This document shows, one piece after another, positions 5,827-7,768 of a stretch of DNA of 7,768 nucleotides; within the stretch, counting starts at the first letter, position 1; every line of letters starts with the position of its first letter. The notes beneath the pieces are model-generated. The model made no database searches and was not told the origin of the DNA. It was given only the letters and a program-made list of their open reading frames with translations. This stretch comes from Planctomycetota bacterium. Lineage in GTDB: Bacteria > Planctomycetota > B129-G9. Where the stretch lies: contig JAUWEX010000043.1 of the NCBI GenBank assembly GCA_030607235.1, positions 1-7,768 of the forward strand, in the 5' to 3' direction. The translations under genes and the position numbers were made by a program.

Positions 5827-5854
5827 CGCAAAACCGAACCAAACGAAGAATAAA

Positions 5855-7354
5855 ATGCTCAAGTACTTCCTCATATCGAAATACCTTCGCAAGCGCGCGC
5901 TTATGCTGCTCTCGGCGGGAGGGATGGCCGTAACGGTAATGGTCTTTATCGTCGTGTTCTCCGTGCTCGACGGATTCGGACTGGGGATAAGCGACCGCCT
6001 GCGCGGAACCAAGGCCGACGTGATCGTGCAGGACACCTCCGGCCGCAACCTCGCCGACTACGAGGCGGTGATGGCCGCGATCGAGAGCGAAGTCGACGCG
6101 GTCGAAGCCTGCGCGCCCTTCATCGAGCGCTACGCGATGTTCGAGTGGTCGATGATGGAATACGAATACAATCCCGACACCGACTCGCTGCTGCTCTCCC
6201 GGCGCGAAATCAGCGCCCTGCCGCAATACGGCGTCATCCGCGGCATCGACCCCGAGCGCGAGGCCCGCGTGGGCAAACTGGTGCGCTTCCTCGACGACGG
6301 CGGTTTCTTCGAGACCAACCCCGGCACCACCCTCGCCGACATACTCGTGCCCGGCTCGAATAACGTCATCGTCGGCGAGCGATACCGCCTGCCGATGAGC
6401 TTCGGCATCGGCGACAGGCAGTCAAGGCGCTTCGTCATAAACGGAGCGATTGTGCCGCTCGATGCGGTCGGGGGCGATTCCGACCTCGACAAAATGCGAA
6501 ACGCACTCGCGAAATCCCACAACGGCAACGTGCGTCTTCAGCACTGCCGAATGCTGATTTCGTCGATAAAGACAGGTTCGCCGGATTTCGAGGCGAGCGG
6601 CGGATTCTCAATAAAGGGCCGCTTTAAGACGGGAGAAAATCTCCACGACGAGCGCGTTATCCTGATGCACTACAAGGACGCGCAAAAACTCCTCGGCATG
6701 TACCGCAAGGTCCCCGCGCAGCCCGGCTTTATCCCCCCCAGGCCCGCCACCGTCAGCGGAATCAACATCAAACTCAAGGCCGGGACCGACGAAAGAAAAC
6801 TGCCCGAGATCAAGTCGCGGATAGGCGCGATCCTCCAGCGCCACGGCGCGAAGTGCAGCGTGCGCGGCTGGCGCGAGATCGACGAAAAAATCCTCGAAGC
6901 CCTCGCCGTCGAAAAGGCCGTAACCTTTATCATCCTCACCTGCATTTTCGTGGCGATGGGCGCGGGGGTGTTCGTGATCCAGTGGTTCTCGGTCGTGCGG
7001 CACACGCACGACATCGGCATCATGAAATCCATCGGCGTCAACAACCACAGCGTGATGTGCATCTTCTTCGGCCTTAGCCTCACGATCGGCCTCGTCGGGG
7101 CGACGCTGGGGTTGATGCTGGGGATTATCGTAACGGCAAACGTGAACGAAATACTAGGATTCATCGAAACGACCACCGGCTGGGTGCTGTTCCCGCGCGA
7201 CGTGTTCACCTACGACCGCATCCCGGCGGTGATAAATCTCAACATGTACCTGATAATCGCCGGAGGAGCCGTTGTTGTCTGCGCGATTGCCGGTCTGATA
7301 CCCGCGATCTCGGCGGCGCGCCGCGATCCCGCGAAATGTTTGGTAGTGGAGTAG
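5855..7354 (+). CDS. FtsX/LolC-E-like ABC transporter permease
   Basis: A 499-aa inner-membrane protein with the MacB/LolC/FtsX layout. One N-terminal helix (about 17-40) is followed by a large periplasmic domain (about 45-350) and three C-terminal helices (about 354-377, 401-427 and 464-487). The cytoplasmic loop VRHTHDIGIMKSIGV (381-395) is the coupling segment that contacts the ATPase in this family, and the C-terminal PAISAARRDPAKCL is the typical end. The periplasmic domain is about 100 residues longer than in E. coli LolC/LolE (about 400 aa in total). Such proteins extract lipoproteins from the inner membrane with an ATPase (LolD) or drive mechanotransmission as in MacB. The next gene encodes a second permease of the same type 2 nt downstream, implying a heterodimer. 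No ATPase gene is visible; it may follow off the window. Confidence 0.9.
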   Translation: MLKYFLISKYLRKRALMLLSAGGMAVTVMVFIVVFSVLDGFGLGISDRLRGTKADVIVQDTSGRNLADYEAVMAAIESEVDAVEACAPFIERYAMFEWSMMEYEYNPDTDSLLLSRREISALPQYGVIRGIDPEREARVGKLVRFLDDGGFFETNPGTTLADILVPGSNNVIVGERYRLPMSFGIGDRQSRRFVINGAIVPLDAVGGDSDLDKMRNALAKSHNGNVRLQHCRMLISSIKTGSPDFEASGGFSIKGRFKTGENLHDERVILMHYKDAQKLLGMYRKVPAQPGFIPPRPATVSGINIKLKAGTDERKLPEIKSRIGAILQRHGAKCSVRGWREIDEKILEALAVEKAVTFIILTCIFVAMGAGVFVIQWFSVVRHTHDIGIMKSIGVNNHSVMCIFFGLSLTIGLVGATLGLMLGIIVTANVNEILGFIETTTGWVLFPRDVFTYDRIPAVINLNMYLIIAGGAVVVCAIAGLIPAISAARRDPAKCLVVE

Positions 7355-7356
7355 CG

Positions 7357-7768
7357 ATGTATACGATCTTCATGGCTCTGCGATACCTGCTGAGGCGGCG
7401 CATCACGCTCATGGCCGGCATGGTCATGGCGCTGGGCGTGGCCGTGATGGTTATCGTGTTCTCCATCATCAACGGCTACCTCAACAAGTACGAAGAAGTA
7501 ATCCGCGGCGACACCGCCGACCTGATTCTGGAGATGAACACCTACGATCCGCTCTACGGCTCGTCGTATCTGGTCAAAAAAATCCAGCGCCTCCCCGAGG
7601 TCGAAGGCTGCTCGCCGGTAATCCGCGAAAACGTAATCATCTGCTACAAGGGCCTGCACTTCAACTTCTGCGAGGTTGTCGGCATCGACCCGGCGTATGA
7701 GACCGAGATCGGGAGATTCCGCGAATACTTCGAGCCGGGCGTGGATGTCGACAATCTGTTTTCCTCCC
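7357..7768 (+). CDS. FtsX/LolC-E-like ABC transporter permease (3' truncated)
   Basis: ATG 7357 starts 2 nt after the stop of the previous permease, with GGAG (7348-7351) 5 nt upstream. The frame is open to the window end, giving 137 residues. It opens with the same layout as its neighbour: a basic cytoplasmic start (RYLLRRR), a hydrophobic helix (about 17-40) ending in FSIINGYLNKYEE, and a periplasmic domain containing ADLILE and VVGIDPAYE. The matching segments in the first permease are FSVLDGFG, ADVIVQ and IRGIDPERE, so the two are paralogues that probably form a heterodimeric LolCE-like transporter. The coupling loop and last three helices lie beyond the window. Translational coupling with the first permease is likely. 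Confidence 0.88.
   Translation, partial: MYTIFMALRYLLRRRITLMAGMVMALGVAVMVIVFSIINGYLNKYEEVIRGDTADLILEMNTYDPLYGSSYLVKKIQRLPEVEGCSPVIRENVIICYKGLHFNFCEVVGIDPAYETEIGRFREYFEPGVDVDNLFSS

Noticed and set aside
5310..6226. Long minus-strand frames across the methyltransferase and permease
   Set aside because: They arise from strong G/C third-position bias in the plus-strand genes; no motif, promoter or ribosome-binding site supports them.
1..7768. CRISPR array, tRNA, rRNA or insertion sequence
   Set aside because: No regularly spaced direct repeats, no tRNA cloverleaf, no rRNA-like segment and no transposase were seen by eye.

Overview
The window looks like a piece of a Gram-negative bacterial chromosome. 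The closing pair of LolC/LolE/MacB-type permeases implies an outer membrane. GC-rich housekeeping-like genes (1, metallophosphoesterase, ABC-2 permease, ECF sigma factor, methyltransferase, Lol-type permeases) alternate with AT-richer accessory genes (the SIR2-like gene at the left edge, and the pair at 3635-4428). The style suggests an uncultivated or metagenome-derived lineage, perhaps of the PVC/Planctomycetota-Omnitrophota kind, but no marker gene is present and the taxon cannot be fixed from this sequence.

Layout, left to right. (a) 1-723, plus strand: the C-terminal part of a SIR2-like protein with an embedded four-cysteine zinc ribbon; its N-terminus lies outside the window. (b) 760-2304, minus strand: a two-gene operon, an ABC-2-type permease followed by a calcineurin-like metallophosphoesterase, behind a consensus-like promoter (TTGACA, 17 nt, TAATCT). 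A hairpin lies between its 3' end and that of the convergent SIR2 gene. (c) 2305-2662: a 358-base gene-free stretch holding that promoter and several short perfect palindromes. (d) 2663-3525, plus strand: a 62-aa charged protein of unknown function and an ECF-type sigma factor, each with a good Shine-Dalgarno, followed by a 7-bp inverted repeat. (e) 3635-4428, minus strand: a tightly coupled AT-rich pair made of a 182-aa protein with a winged-helix-like N-terminus, a RHIM/amyloid-like motif (TQIGNNN) and a C-terminal hydrophobic tail, and an 80-aa zinc-ribbon protein. (f) 4636-5789, plus strand: a three-TM membrane protein and a class I SAM methyltransferase behind a strong promoter. (g) 5855-7768, plus strand: two consecutive FtsX/LolC-E-type permeases, the second cut by the window edge.

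The most interesting part is (e). It has its own near-consensus sigma-70 promoter, base composition unlike its neighbours, and an architecture (sensor or DNA-binding-like domain, RHIM-like amyloid core, helical linker, membrane-seeking tail) that fits a prion-like or cell-death signalling protein. The small zinc-ribbon partner begins 2 nt after it. The biological role is inference; the motif, hydrophobic tail, promoter and gene coupling are visible in the sequence.
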